A stretch of 37,977 bases of DNA from an uncultured Chromatiales bacterium (GCA_937128475.1 CAKZML010000254.1:1-37977); one strand, 5' to 3'; numbered from the stretch's first letter, positions 8,931 to 18,442 are shown. The notes: generated by a model from the sequence alone, not told the origin. Program-made: numbers and translations.

Positions 8931-8943
8931 GCCTGTTACAGGC
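8931..8943. repeat. Second palindrome sharing the CCTGTT half-site
   Basis: GCCTGT-T-ACAGGC is a 6+1+6 palindrome 40 bp downstream of the first inverted repeat and 39 bp before the methyltransferase start. Its CCTGTT half repeats the left arm of the 8863-8891 dyad. Confidence 0.5.
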
Positions 8944-8981
8944 AGTAGAGTACCCAGCCAGTTACCAGTCGATTCAGGCCC

Positions 8982-10187
8982 ATGACCGTGCGCGACAAAT
9001 CAAGCCAGCAGAATTCGAGTCCGGATTTGCCGCCGCCGGATGGCGACGCCCTGGCCCACAGTCAAAAACTCGACGCCCATATCCGCCAGCTGATTGAGCA
9101 ATCAGGGGGGTGGATAAGTTTCGCCCGGTTCATGGAACTGGCCCTGTATGCACCGGGCCTGGGGTATTACAGCGCCGGTGCCGCGAAGTTCGGTAAAGAA
9201 GGAGACTTCGTAACTGCCCCGGAAATTTCCCCGCTGTTTTCCCGTTGTCTCGCGGGCCAGCTCTGCGAGGTCCTGGAGCAAACAGGTGGTGGCGATGTGT
9301 TGGAACTGGGAGCCGGCTCCGGGGTCATGGCTGCGGATATTCTCAGGCAAATGGACACCCGGGACTGTCTTCCCGATGAGTACCTGATCCTGGAGGTCAG
9401 TGCGGATCTGCGGCGGCGCCAGCAGGATTTCTTGTCCGAGGCTGTGCCTGAATTGGTCCAGCGGGTGCGCTGGCTGGATGCGTTGCCGGAAAATTTTGTA
9501 GGGGCGATTGTTGCCAATGAGGTGATGGACGCCTTGCCGGTGGAGCGAATTCGCGCAGCTGCTGAAGGGCTTCAGGTTCAGGGTGTCGTTGCCGCAGACG
9601 AAGGCTTCGCCTGGCAGGACAGGCCAGCAACTGATGAGTTGATCGCAGATTGGGAGGCGGTTTGTGGGGACCTTCCGCAACCGCCGGACCCGGGATTTGA
9701 ATCGGAACTGTGTCGGCAACTTGGCCCCTGGGTCGGAGCACTGGCCGGCGCGTTGCAGCGGGGCGTGATACTGCTGATCGACTATGGTTTGCCCCGGTCC
9801 CAGTACTATCACCCGGAACGCAGTGACGGAACGCTGCTTTGTCATTATCGCCACCGGGCCCACCCGGACCCTTTGCGGTTTGCGGGAATCCAGGACATCA
9901 CCGCCTGGGTGGATTTCACCCGTGCCGCGGAGGCCGCGGTGGATAATGACCTGGAGGTGATGGGCTTTTCGACCCAGGCCCATTTCCTGATGGCCGCAGG
10001 CTTGCAGCAAATCCTTGAGCAGGTGCCCGCCGGTAGCACTCAACGCAGCGTTGAGCTGGCAAGCCAGGTTAGAAAGTTGACCTTGCCAGGTGAGATGGGA
10101 GAGCGATTCAAGGTGATCGGCATGTCTCGTGATGTGGATCACTGCCTGTCAGGATTTGCCCTGCGGGACCTGACCCATACACTGTAA
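8982..10187 (+). CDS. Class I SAM-dependent methyltransferase, MidA/NDUFAF7 family
   Basis: A 401-aa protein of the COG1565 family. The mitochondrial member NDUFAF7 methylates an arginine of complex I; bacterial targets are not established. Visible marks are the N-terminal helix segment (ISFARFMELALYAPGLGYYS), the GDFVTAPEISPLFSR motif, the SAM-binding VLELGAGSGVMAADIL around residue 107, VANEVMDALPVERI after it, and LLIDYGLPRSQYYHPERSDG with GTLLCHYRHRAH further on. These are diagnostic of the family. It starts at an ATG with only a weak ribosome site. It diverges from the pteridine reductase and precedes uppP by about 100 bp. An NDUFA9-like gene lies 8 kb away, but no complex I genes are in the window. 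Confidence 0.9.
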   Translation: MTVRDKSSQQNSSPDLPPPDGDALAHSQKLDAHIRQLIEQSGGWISFARFMELALYAPGLGYYSAGAAKFGKEGDFVTAPEISPLFSRCLAGQLCEVLEQTGGGDVLELGAGSGVMAADILRQMDTRDCLPDEYLILEVSADLRRRQQDFLSEAVPELVQRVRWLDALPENFVGAIVANEVMDALPVERIRAAAEGLQVQGVVAADEGFAWQDRPATDELIADWEAVCGDLPQPPDPGFESELCRQLGPWVGALAGALQRGVILLIDYGLPRSQYYHPERSDGTLLCHYRHRAHPDPLRFAGIQDITAWVDFTRAAEAAVDNDLEVMGFSTQAHFLMAAGLQQILEQVPAGSTQRSVELASQVRKLTLPGEMGERFKVIGMSRDVDHCLSGFALRDLTHTL

Positions 10188-10289
10188 GAACGAATTGCTG
10201 GACGTGAAGTTGGATATGCTTCGCGTCATTGAGAAGTATTTAGGGTAATCTGCGGCCAAACGCCGCGACCAGGGGAGTACCGACCGCGC

Positions 10290-11084
10290 ATGGATACCTT
10301 ACACGCCGTATTGCTGGCGTTGCTCCAGGGGCTGACTGAGTTCCTGCCTATCTCGAGTTCCGGCCACCTTATCCTGGTGCCCAGGTTCCTGGGTTGGCCG
10401 GACCAGGGACTGGCCTTTGACGTTGCGGTACACGTGGGAACCCTGACTGCGGTTTTGCTGTATTTCAGGCAGGACGTGCAAAAACTTACCCGTTCCTGGC
10501 TGGCTTCCTTGTTTACCCGTCGGCTGGATGAACATTCCCGCCTGGCCTGGGGAGTGTTGCTGGGAACGATCCCGGTCGGCCTGGTTGGACTGGCCATGAG
10601 TGATGTGGTGTCCACCGCCTTGCGTGATCCCAGGGTGATTGCCGCCACAACCATCGGCTTCGGCCTGCTGCTGGGTGCGGCGGATTTCCTGGGCAAGCGT
10701 TCCCGGGACGAGCACAGTCTTACTCTGAAAGATGTCATGTTGATCGGTGTTGCCCAGGCCATGGCCCTGGTGCCGGGAACCTCCCGTTCGGGTATTACTA
10801 TGACCGCAGCATTGTTGCTGGGCCTGACCCGTGAAGCCGCGGCCCGTTTTTCCTTTTTGTTATCCATTCCGGTGATCGTCCTGGCCGGCGGTCTTGAGGG
10901 GCTGGAACTGTTGCACTCCACCTCTGCCGTAGACTGGAATGCGATTTTCCTGGGCACCGCCGTGTCTGCGGTCAGCGCCTACCTGTGCATTCACTTCTTT
11001 CTGAAGTTGATTGGGCGAGCCGGCATGTGGCCATTTGTTATTTACAGGCTACTGTTGGGCGTTGCTATTATCGCTGTCCTCTAG
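10290..11084 (+). CDS. uppP: Undecaprenyl-diphosphatase UppP (BacA)
   Basis: Integral inner-membrane phosphatase that recycles undecaprenyl diphosphate to the monophosphate lipid carrier for peptidoglycan and other glycans. The 264-aa product has the family active-site motifs: GLTEFLPISSSGHL near residue 15-28 and ALVPGTSRSGITMTAAL near 160-175, and about eight hydrophobic segments. Length is standard. A GGGGAG sequence lies upstream of the ATG. No clear hairpin terminator follows, although TTTTTT occurs just after the stop. Confidence 0.96.
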   Translation: MDTLHAVLLALLQGLTEFLPISSSGHLILVPRFLGWPDQGLAFDVAVHVGTLTAVLLYFRQDVQKLTRSWLASLFTRRLDEHSRLAWGVLLGTIPVGLVGLAMSDVVSTALRDPRVIAATTIGFGLLLGAADFLGKRSRDEHSLTLKDVMLIGVAQAMALVPGTSRSGITMTAALLLGLTREAAARFSFLLSIPVIVLAGGLEGLELLHSTSAVDWNAIFLGTAVSAVSAYLCIHFFLKLIGRAGMWPFVIYRLLLGVAIIAVL

Positions 11085-11503
11085 CCCGGATTTTTTAGCG
11101 CAAGACGTGGCGTTGGTGATCGTGTTTCAGGGCCTTTCGCTTGGGAGGCTTCTCCTCTGGCGTGTTGGCGAAAATCAGCTTTTTCAGTAACTTGCATGGT
11201 GCTTTCCAAAGCGGCTTCGGCAATTACGAATTGGCCAAAGTGTCAAGATAGCTTATTGATTTGCATAGTTTATTAGAATTGTCTTATATTCTATAACGAG
11301 TCTCAGACTGCGTCTGGATACCGTGTGTTTCGCCAGGCTCCCCACAAGGATGGTGGAGGTGCCCCGGGGTGAAGAGCCCAAAAGATGTAAGTTTATGGCT
11401 GAAATTCTTCCAGTCGTGCCCGCTTGACTGTGGCGGGGACGGGTTGCTTGTATTTGGTGTTAGCGATTTCTACACATCGCCCAGCGTTGGAGAAAAAAGA
11501 AAA
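11085..11503 (+). other. 419-bp non-coding region: tolC promoter and long leader
   Basis: No convincing gene is present. The first part is featureless apart from TTTTTT just after uppP. It is followed by an AT-rich stretch with the candidate promoter (11261-11290) and then a leader of about 205 nt. The leader holds a small dyad CAGAC-TGC-GTCTG (11304-11316) and a GC-rich segment. I compared it by eye with FMN, TPP, c-di-GMP and cobalamin riboswitch cores and found no match. The track ORF starting at 11369 extends into this leader but is only the tolC frame without a start signal. Confidence 0.5.
11261..11290 (+). promoter_or_regulatory. Candidate sigma-70 promoter for the efflux operon
   Basis: TTGCAT (-35) and TATATT (-10, 5 of 6 matches) are separated by 18 bp inside a strongly AT-rich patch. 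Transcription would begin near 11297, leaving about 205 nt before the tolC ATG. Confidence 0.45.
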
Positions 11504-12829
11504 ATGAAACGCCTGTTCAACCTGGCTACCAGGGCCGATGCTTTGCTCGCCGGTTCCCTGTCCGTGTGTTTGTTTTTGTCGGCCGGTGCCGGTCAGGCAG
11601 AGACCTTGAGTGAAGCATGGCAGATTGCCATGGAGCGGGACCTGACTTTGCTTTCCGCCAATTCCCGGGTTGAGGCCGCAGAGGCTGACCTGGCTGCAGC
11701 GAAGGCCCAGCGTTATCCCATTCTGTCGGCCTCCGGCACTGTCATGACGATGGACGAGACGCCGGCATTTGATTTCGGCGCCGCGGGAATCCCGGTGCAG
11801 CTGCCCTTGTATGAGGGATCCACAGTAGTGACCTCGGATGCACGGGTCACCGTACCGCTGTTTACCTCGGGCGCCCTGAGCCACGGTATCGCCGCGGCAG
11901 AGGGTGGATTGGGGTCCAGCAAGTTCCAGGCGCTTTCGGTGGCCATGGATACCAGGCTGTCGGTGGCCGACGCCTACATCGGCGTGCTGCGAGCGGACAG
12001 CAACCTTCAGATTGCTGACAGCAATCTGCGAAGTCTCACCGCCCATGCGGCAGACGTGAAGGATATGTTCAGTGCGGGACTGGTGCCGCGCAATGACCAC
12101 CTTTCAGCCCAGGTTGCGCTTGCCGATGCCCAGCAGCGTCAACTCCAGGCGACCAACCACCTGGACCTTGCCAGGGCGGCCTACAACCGGGGGCTGGACA
12201 GGCCCCTGGACACGCAAGTCATCCTGGAGAACAAGACGCCGGTGGTGCAAATCGATTTCCCTGCTGCGGACCTGGAGGCGCTGACCGCCATGGCCCTGGA
12301 GCGGCGTCCGGAATTGGGTGGGATGGATGAAGGCGCGGTGGCGCTGCGTGCCCAGGCGGATGCGACCAAGGCGCGGGGCTTGCCCCAGGTTGCCTTGACC
12401 GGCGGCTATACCTATATGGAAAACCAGTTCCTCAACCAGGAGGACTACTGGATGGTCGGCGTGGGTGTGCGCTGGGATTTGTTTGACAGCGGGCGCACCC
12501 GCCATGCTGCAGACGCCCTGTCTCGTCGTGCCCGGGCCCTGAGCCAGAATCGCCGCAACATGGAAGGCGTCGTTGCCCTGCAAGTGCGCCAGTCGTGGCT
12601 GGACCTGTCCGAGTCCCGGCAACGCCTGAAGGTGGTTGCCAGGTCGGTTGAGCAGTCCGAGGAAAACCTGAAAGTTGTGCGGGACCGCTATCGCAATGGT
12701 GAGGGCACCAATACCGATGTGCTGGGCGCCCAGGCCCTGAGCAACCTGAGTAAGCAAAATTATGACAACGCCCGATACGACATTGAACTGTCGCGTATCA
12801 GGTTGGCCCGGGCCGTGGGCCTGCTTTGA
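11504..12829 (+). CDS. TolC-family outer-membrane efflux protein
   Basis: Outer-membrane channel of a tripartite efflux pump. The 441-aa mature-plus-signal product starts with a Sec signal (MKRLFNLATRADALL to GAGQA) followed by ETLSEAWQIAMERDLTLLSA, the classic TolC/OEP repeat start, with the second OEP repeat beginning around ALTAMALERRPEL. GVGVRWDLFDSG and VVRDRYRNGEGTNTDVL are typical OEP features. The track ORF begins 45 codons upstream without a ribosome site; ATG at 11504 with GGAG 11 nt upstream and an immediate signal peptide is preferred. It is the first gene of a TolC-MFP-RND operon, 14 bp before the next start. Exported substrates cannot be told from sequence. Confidence 0.92.
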   Translation: MKRLFNLATRADALLAGSLSVCLFLSAGAGQAETLSEAWQIAMERDLTLLSANSRVEAAEADLAAAKAQRYPILSASGTVMTMDETPAFDFGAAGIPVQLPLYEGSTVVTSDARVTVPLFTSGALSHGIAAAEGGLGSSKFQALSVAMDTRLSVADAYIGVLRADSNLQIADSNLRSLTAHAADVKDMFSAGLVPRNDHLSAQVALADAQQRQLQATNHLDLARAAYNRGLDRPLDTQVILENKTPVVQIDFPAADLEALTAMALERRPELGGMDEGAVALRAQADATKARGLPQVALTGGYTYMENQFLNQEDYWMVGVGVRWDLFDSGRTRHAADALSRRARALSQNRRNMEGVVALQVRQSWLDLSESRQRLKVVARSVEQSEENLKVVRDRYRNGEGTNTDVLGAQALSNLSKQNYDNARYDIELSRIRLARAVGLL

Positions 12830-12843
12830 ACATGGAGAACAAG

Positions 12844-13932
12844 ATGAGTTTGTCATTTAACCACCGCCGCCTCGGCATTAGCCGTCGCCCCCTGAGTTTG
12901 CTCGGAGCGCTGGGTCTGATCCTGGCCAGTGGTGCCGCCTTCGCTGCCGATTACCCCTTCGCGCTGTCCGGCGCGGAATACGAGGTTGCGCCCAGGGAAC
13001 GCATTTGGGACGGAACGGTGGAAGCGGTAAACGAGGCGACCGTCTCTGCCCAGACGGCAGGCCGGGTAACCAGCATCCTGGTGGATGTGAACGATTTCGT
13101 GGAAGCCGGTGAAGTTCTGATTCGATTGACTGACACCGAGCAACGCTCTGCCCTGAAATCTGCCCAGGCGAATCTGCTGGGGGCCGAGGCCAGGGCCGCG
13201 GAAGCTGCCGCGGACTTCGCCAGGATTGAAGATATGTTCAAGAACGAGACGGTCTCACGCGCCCGAATGGACCAGGCCAAGGCGAATAACGAGTCGGCCA
13301 AGGCCAGTGCGGCATCTGCGCGTGCCGGGGTAACTGCGGCTCGTGAGCAATTGGATTACACCGTCATCCGTGCCCCCTACGCCGGGATTGTTTCCAGGCG
13401 CCTGGTGGAAGCCGGGGAGAGTGTTGGACCTGGGCAGCCGCTGATGACCGGGCTTTCACTGCAGCAATTGCGGGTCAATGTAGATGTGCCCCAGGGCATG
13501 ATCGACTCGGTTCGCCAGATCGGCAAGGCAGTGGTGCATTACGGTGACATCGACATCGCCGCCGAGAGCATCACCTTTTTTCCGGTCGCTGATGCGGCGA
13601 GCAACACCTTCCGGGTTCGTGTGAATCTTCCCCAGACCGATGTGGTGTTATACCCGGGCATGTTCGTAAAAGTGGGTTTTGTCGTGGGTGAAACCCAGCG
13701 CCTGCTTATTCCAGTCAGCGCCCTGGTGCGCCGCAGTGAACTGACCGCCGTCTATGTGGCGGATGGCCGCGGAGGCATAGGCCTGCGGCAAGTGCGGCTT
13801 GGACACACTTACGGTGATCGATTGGAAATTCTGGCCGGCCTGGATGAAGGCGAGCAAGTGGCACTGGATCCGGTGCAGGCAGGAATTTACCTGAAGCATA
13901 GTCGGGGCCAGGGAGCCGACCATGAGCAATGA
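12844..13932 (+). CDS. RND efflux periplasmic adaptor (membrane fusion protein)
   Basis: Links the inner-membrane RND pump with the TolC channel. The 362-aa product has an N-terminal Sec-type signal (SLLGALGLILASGAAFA), then a beta-barrel/lipoyl/hairpin arrangement: VEAVNEATVSAQTAGRVTSI (lipoyl half), an Ala/Glu-rich coiled-coil hairpin (about 90-160) and the second lipoyl half YTVIRAPYAGIVSRRLVEAG. There is no lipobox, so it is probably held by the uncleaved signal or is free. ATG at 12844 is chosen over TTG 12826 and ATG 12832 because GGAG lies 6 nt before it. It overlaps the RND gene by 11 bp. Confidence 0.93.
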   Translation: MSLSFNHRRLGISRRPLSLLGALGLILASGAAFAADYPFALSGAEYEVAPRERIWDGTVEAVNEATVSAQTAGRVTSILVDVNDFVEAGEVLIRLTDTEQRSALKSAQANLLGAEARAAEAAADFARIEDMFKNETVSRARMDQAKANNESAKASAASARAGVTAAREQLDYTVIRAPYAGIVSRRLVEAGESVGPGQPLMTGLSLQQLRVNVDVPQGMIDSVRQIGKAVVHYGDIDIAAESITFFPVADAASNTFRVRVNLPQTDVVLYPGMFVKVGFVVGETQRLLIPVSALVRRSELTAVYVADGRGGIGLRQVRLGHTYGDRLEILAGLDEGEQVALDPVQAGIYLKHSRGQGADHEQ

Positions 13933-16900
13933 TTCGAAGCTCGGTTTTTCCGGTCGCCTTGCGGCAAAGTTTCAGGATTCCCCGATAACGCCGCTGCTGG
14001 CTATTACCGGGTTGTTGCTGGGTCTGTTTGCCTCGGGTGTTACGCCTCGCGAGGAAGAGCCCCAGATTAACGTGACCTTTGCGAATATCTTTGTTCCCTT
14101 CCCTGGCGCCAGCGCGGTAGAGGTGGAGAACCTGGTATCGGGACGGATGGAGCAGATCCTGGCCGAGGTAGAGGGCGTCGAGCACACCTATTCGGTTTCC
14201 AGGCCTGGAATGTCCATCCTCACCGTGCAGTTTGAAGTGGGGCAGCTGCGCACACCTGCCATTGTGCGACTGTACAACGCCGTGCAGTCCAACGATAACT
14301 GGCGGGCCCCGGGGCTGGGAATCATGCAGCCCTTGATCAAGCCCAAGGGCATTGATGATGTGCCTATCGTATCGGTAACCCTGTGGACCGAGGACCAGGA
14401 ATTTGGCGCCCAGGAACTACAGCGGGTGGCGCATAGCATTGAGGCAGAGATCAAGCGTGTCCCCGGCACCCGGGATGTTTACACCATTGGTGGGCCTGAC
14501 GATGTGGTGCACGTGGAACTGGATTCCCAGGCCATGGCTGGCTACAACATGTCTCTGGACGCCTTGCGTGGCGCCCTGGCCATGGGCAACGTGGTGCAGC
14601 ATGCCGGCGCGCTGGTTGCAGACAACCGGCAGATTCCGGTTACTGCAGGAACATTCCTGTCCAGCGCATCGGATATTGCCGAGCTGGTGGTAGGGGTTTT
14701 TGATGGCAAGCCCGTGTACTTGTCGGATGTTGCCCGGATCAGTGCGGGACCAGATCAGCCCGAGCAATTTGTTCGCTTTGGAACCGGCCCCAGTGCCGCT
14801 GAGAAAAACCTGGCCCAGGGCATCCATGCACCGGCAGTCACCCTGGCCATTGCCAAGAAACCCGGCACCAATGCCGTGGATATTGCCCAGCAGGTTATCC
14901 AGCGAGTGGAACAACTCAAGGGCGTGATGATTCCGGATCACGTGATGACCACTATCACCCGGAACTACGGACAGACCGCCGATGACAAGGCCAGCAAGCT
15001 GATACAGAAACTCATCTTTGCCACCGCCTCGGTGGTACTGCTGATCGGCTTCACCCTGGGATGGCGTGAGGCCGTGGTGGTAGGCGCCGCAGTGGTTCTC
15101 ACCCTGGCACTAACCTTGTTCGCGTCCTGGGCGTGGGGATTCACCATTAACCGGGTGTCCTTGTTCGCGTTGATATTTTCCATAGGCATCCTGGTGGACG
15201 ATGCCATCGTGGTGGTGGAGAACACCCACCGGCACATGATGCTCGGCGCCAAGAGCATCCGGGAGGCGATTCCGCCTGCGGTTGATGAGGTGGGTGGGCC
15301 GACCATCCTGGCTACCTTCACCGTGATTGCCGCCTTGCTGCCCATGGCATTTGTGTCAGGCCTGATGGGTCCGTACATGAGTCCTATTCCCATCAACGCC
15401 AGTGCCGGTATGGTCCTGTCGTTGGCGGTGGCGCTGACGGTCACGCCCTGGCTGAGCAATCACTTGCTCGGTGGCGGCCATGCTGGCACCCACGTGGAAG
15501 ACAAGCTGCAGAATAAACTGGATGCCTTGTTCAGAAAGGTGATGGGCCCGCTGCTTCGGGGCAAGGCCGGATCCGCTTCCCGCAAGCGCCTGTTCCTGGG
15601 TGTGCTGGTCGCCATCTTCGTGGCGATTGGCCTGGCCGGGGTCAAGCTGGTGGTGATGAAGATGCTGCCCTTCGACAACAAGTCCGAGTTCCAGGTGGTG
15701 GTGGATATGCCCGAGGGAGTCTCCCTTGAGCAGACCTCACGGGTACTGGACGAACTGGGCAAATATTTGCGCACAGTGCCCGAGGTGACCGACTTCCAGG
15801 TATACGCAGGCACGGCCTCGCCGATTAACTTTAACGGCCTGGTGCGTCAGTACTACCTGCGTGAGGGTGCCAACGTGGGTGACATCCAGGTGAACTTGCA
15901 GGACAAGCACAACCGCAGTCGCTCAAGCCATGAAATTGCCCTGGATGTGCGGGGACCACTGGTGGAAATCGGCACCGCCCTGGGTGCCTCGGTGAAGGTC
16001 GTTGAGGTGCCGCCGGGACCGCCGGTACAGGCGCCACTGGTTGCCGAGGTGTATGGGCCGGATTATGCGGGCCAGCTAAAGGTGGCAGGCGCATTGCGGG
16101 AATTATTTTCCAGCACGCCGGACATTGTGGATGTGGACGATAGCGTTGAAGCGGATGCGCCGAGACTGGTGATCGAGGTGGATCGCAACAAGGCTGCCTT
16201 GCTGGGCGTGAGCCAGGCCCAGGTCGCTGATGTCCTGTCGGTGGCCCTGGGTGGCCAGGACGTGGGCTACGTTCACCAGGGAACAGAGAAATACCCGATA
16301 CCCGTGCGACTTGAGTTGCCGGTGGCGGACAAGGCCCAGCTGGACAGCGTGATGATGTTGCGTGTGGCCTCCAACACTGGACACCTTGTGCCTCTCTCAG
16401 AAGTCGTCACGGTGCGCGAGGGCTTGTGGGAGAAGACCATCTATCACAAGGACCTGTTGCCGGTGGTGTTTGTTACCGGTGATATGGCCGGTGACCTGGA
16501 CAGCCCCCTGTACGGCATGATGGATATTTCCTCAGCCATTGTTGAGCAAAACACCGGTGGTGTGGATCTGGAACAGCGGTACATTACCCAGCCGGAGGAT
16601 CCCTACTATTACAGTGTGAAGTGGGATGGTGAGTGGCAGATTACTTACGAGACATTCCGTGACATGGGACTGGCGTATTCGGTTGGTCTGATACTGATTT
16701 ACCTGCTGGTAGTGGGTCAGTTCCGATCCTATTCGGTGCCCCTGATTATCATGGCGCCGATACCGCTGACCATTATCGGGGTGATGCCGGGGCATGCCTT
16801 GCTGGGCGCCCAGTTCACCGCGACATCCATGATTGGAATGATTGCCCTGGCGGGAATTATCGTCCGGAATTCCATCTTGCTGGTGGACTTTATTGATCAA

Positions 16901-17149
16901 GAATACGCGCGAGGTATCGCCTTCGAGGAGGCCATTATTCGTGCCGGCGCGGTGCGCGCAAAACCGATAGTCCTGACCGGTCTGGCCGCCATGATGGGTG
17001 CTTTCTTTATCCTGGATGATCCGATTTTCAACGGTCTGGCGATTTCCCTGATATTCGGCATCCTGGTGTCCACGGTGTTAACCCTGGTGCTGATACCGGT
17101 GCTGTATTACGCGAGTCGTTACAAGACCCTGGAGAGCACTTCCGGGTAA
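13922..17149 (+). CDS. RND-family efflux transporter permease (AcrB/HAE1-like)
   Basis: A 1075-aa proton-driven inner-membrane pump. Two RND halves are visible, each with a large periplasmic loop after the first helix, then helices 2-6 and 8-12. TM4 carries the proton-relay pair in GILVDDAIVVVEN, aligned with Asp407/408 of AcrB. TM10 reads GIIVRNSILLVDF, so the position of AcrB Lys940 is Arg. The signatures are of the hydrophobe/amphiphile class, not the metal (CusA-like) class. The start overlaps the adaptor 3' end, indicating translational coupling. It ends 15 bp before the convergent cca; no terminator hairpin is obvious there. Substrates are not predictable. Confidence 0.94.
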   Translation: MSNDSKLGFSGRLAAKFQDSPITPLLAITGLLLGLFASGVTPREEEPQINVTFANIFVPFPGASAVEVENLVSGRMEQILAEVEGVEHTYSVSRPGMSILTVQFEVGQLRTPAIVRLYNAVQSNDNWRAPGLGIMQPLIKPKGIDDVPIVSVTLWTEDQEFGAQELQRVAHSIEAEIKRVPGTRDVYTIGGPDDVVHVELDSQAMAGYNMSLDALRGALAMGNVVQHAGALVADNRQIPVTAGTFLSSASDIAELVVGVFDGKPVYLSDVARISAGPDQPEQFVRFGTGPSAAEKNLAQGIHAPAVTLAIAKKPGTNAVDIAQQVIQRVEQLKGVMIPDHVMTTITRNYGQTADDKASKLIQKLIFATASVVLLIGFTLGWREAVVVGAAVVLTLALTLFASWAWGFTINRVSLFALIFSIGILVDDAIVVVENTHRHMMLGAKSIREAIPPAVDEVGGPTILATFTVIAALLPMAFVSGLMGPYMSPIPINASAGMVLSLAVALTVTPWLSNHLLGGGHAGTHVEDKLQNKLDALFRKVMGPLLRGKAGSASRKRLFLGVLVAIFVAIGLAGVKLVVMKMLPFDNKSEFQVVVDMPEGVSLEQTSRVLDELGKYLRTVPEVTDFQVYAGTASPINFNGLVRQYYLREGANVGDIQVNLQDKHNRSRSSHEIALDVRGPLVEIGTALGASVKVVEVPPGPPVQAPLVAEVYGPDYAGQLKVAGALRELFSSTPDIVDVDDSVEADAPRLVIEVDRNKAALLGVSQAQVADVLSVALGGQDVGYVHQGTEKYPIPVRLELPVADKAQLDSVMMLRVASNTGHLVPLSEVVTVREGLWEKTIYHKDLLPVVFVTGDMAGDLDSPLYGMMDISSAIVEQNTGGVDLEQRYITQPEDPYYYSVKWDGEWQITYETFRDMGLAYSVGLILIYLLVVGQFRSYSVPLIIMAPIPLTIIGVMPGHALLGAQFTATSMIGMIALAGIIVRNSILLVDFIDQEYARGIAFEEAIIRAGAVRAKPIVLTGLAAMMGAFFILDDPIFNGLAISLIFGILVSTVLTLVLIPVLYYASRYKTLESTSG

Positions 17150-17164
17150 TCGCTAAGGAAGGGT

Positions 17165-18385
17165 TTAGCTGGAGCGCTGGCGGCCGATGGCCAGTTGGCG
17201 CTCCAGTCTGAGTTTTTCACCAATCTGGCGACCACTCAGGCCTTCCAGATCCAGGTCGGACGCGTTCACTGCGGCGGCGGCCTGATAGGCCTGGCGCAGC
17301 ATATCGGCCTGGGGATAGGGCTGGTCTTCCAGTCCGGTACGGCCCCGGGCGTCTGCTTCACACGCACGTACAAATCCTTCCAGAACCTCGGGACGGCGAA
17401 AGCAGTCCAGGTCCTCAAGCAAACCCAATACCGTGGCATCCTTGAGTTGGCTCATGCGATGGCATTTCCCGTGTAGCTCCGCGACCTTCACTCCCAGGTC
17501 TCTGAACTGATTCGGGATCTTCAGTCGCTGGGACATTTCCCGAACCAGGCGGGCGCCGCGCTGCTCGTGACCCGGGTGACTGGGCCAGCGATCCGGCGGC
17601 GTGGTGGCCTTGCCCAGGTCATGCACCAGGGCGGCAAACCGCACTACCGGGTCTTCGGACAGGCTTGCTGCCTGGGCGAGCACCATCAGTGTGTGAACGC
17701 CGGTGTCGATTTCCGGGTGCCATTTTGCTGGCTGGGGCACCCCATACAGCGCGTCAATTTCGGGGAACAGGACCGCCAGTGCGCCGCAATCCCGCAAGGC
17801 CTGGAAGTACAGTTGCGGCATGGCTTCGCCAAGGGCTCTCTCGGTTTCCTGCCAGACTCGCTCCGGCACCAGGTTGGCCATTTCGCCGCTGGCAGCCAGT
17901 TCCGCCATCAACTGCCGGGTTTCATCCGCAATGTAAAAACCCAGGGGCGCGAACCTGGCCAGGAAGCGGGCCACCCGCAGCACCCGCAGGGGGTCTTCGG
18001 CGAAGGCCGGTGAGACATGGCGCAGCACGCGCTCTTCCAGGTCACGCTGGCCGCCATAGGGATCTACCAGCTGTTGCTGGTCGTCCATTGCCATGGCGTT
18101 GATGGTCAGGTCTCGCCGCAGCAAGTCCTCTTCCAGGGTGACATCCGGCGAGGCATGCACTTCAAACCCGTAATAGCCCGAACCGCTTTTACGCTCGGTG
18201 CGCGCCAGGGCGTACTCTTCCGAGTTCTTTGGATGAAGGAATACCGGGAAATCCTTGCCGACCTTGCGGAAGCCCAGTTCCAGCATCTGTTCCACGCTGC
18301 CGCCCACGACCACCCAGTCGCGCTCCTTGATCGGGAGTTCGAGCAGTTTGTCGCGCACAGCGCCGCCTACAAGGTACGTATCCAT
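17165..18385 (-). CDS. cca: Multifunctional CCA tRNA nucleotidyltransferase
   Basis: Adds or repairs the 3' CCA of tRNAs without a template. The 406-aa product has the class II nucleotidyltransferase head ([24 protein letters not shown]), [12 protein letters not shown], the [16 protein letters not shown] neck and a C-terminal HD domain (HTLMVLAQA and [14 protein letters not shown]) typical of the gammaproteobacterial multifunctional enzyme with phosphohydrolase activity. ATG at 18385 fits the family N terminus. In Pseudomonas cca lies right after folB-folK; here it is over 10 kb further downstream, and the next gene, 57 bp upstream of its start, is an NDUFA9-like gene on the same strand. Confidence 0.96.
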   Translation of the reverse strand: MDTYLVGGAVRDKLLELPIKERDWVVVGGSVEQMLELGFRKVGKDFPVFLHPKNSEEYALARTERKSGSGYYGFEVHASPDVTLEEDLLRRDLTINAMAMDDQQQLVDPYGGQRDLEERVLRHVSPAFAEDPLRVLRVARFLARFAPLGFYIADETRQLMAELAASGEMANLVPERVWQETERALGEAMPQLYFQALRDCGALAVLFPEIDALYGVPQPAKWHPEIDTGVHTLMVLAQAASLSEDPVVRFAALVHDLGKATTPPDRWPSHPGHEQRGARLVREMSQRLKIPNQFRDLGVKVAELHGKCHRMSQLKDATVLGLLEDLDCFRRPEVLEGFVRACEADARGRTGLEDQPYPQADMLRQAYQAAAAVNASDLDLEGLSGRQIGEKLRLERQLAIGRQRSS

Positions 18386-18442
18386 GGGGCCATTGTGCCT
18401 CAGGCTCGAATCCTTGTCCCGACCGGGAGAATCCCGGGAGGT

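Noticed and set aside
9102-10142. 346-aa minus-strand ORF opposite the methyltransferase
   Set aside because: The plus strand holds a clear MidA-family protein; the opposite frame shows no domain and no start signal.
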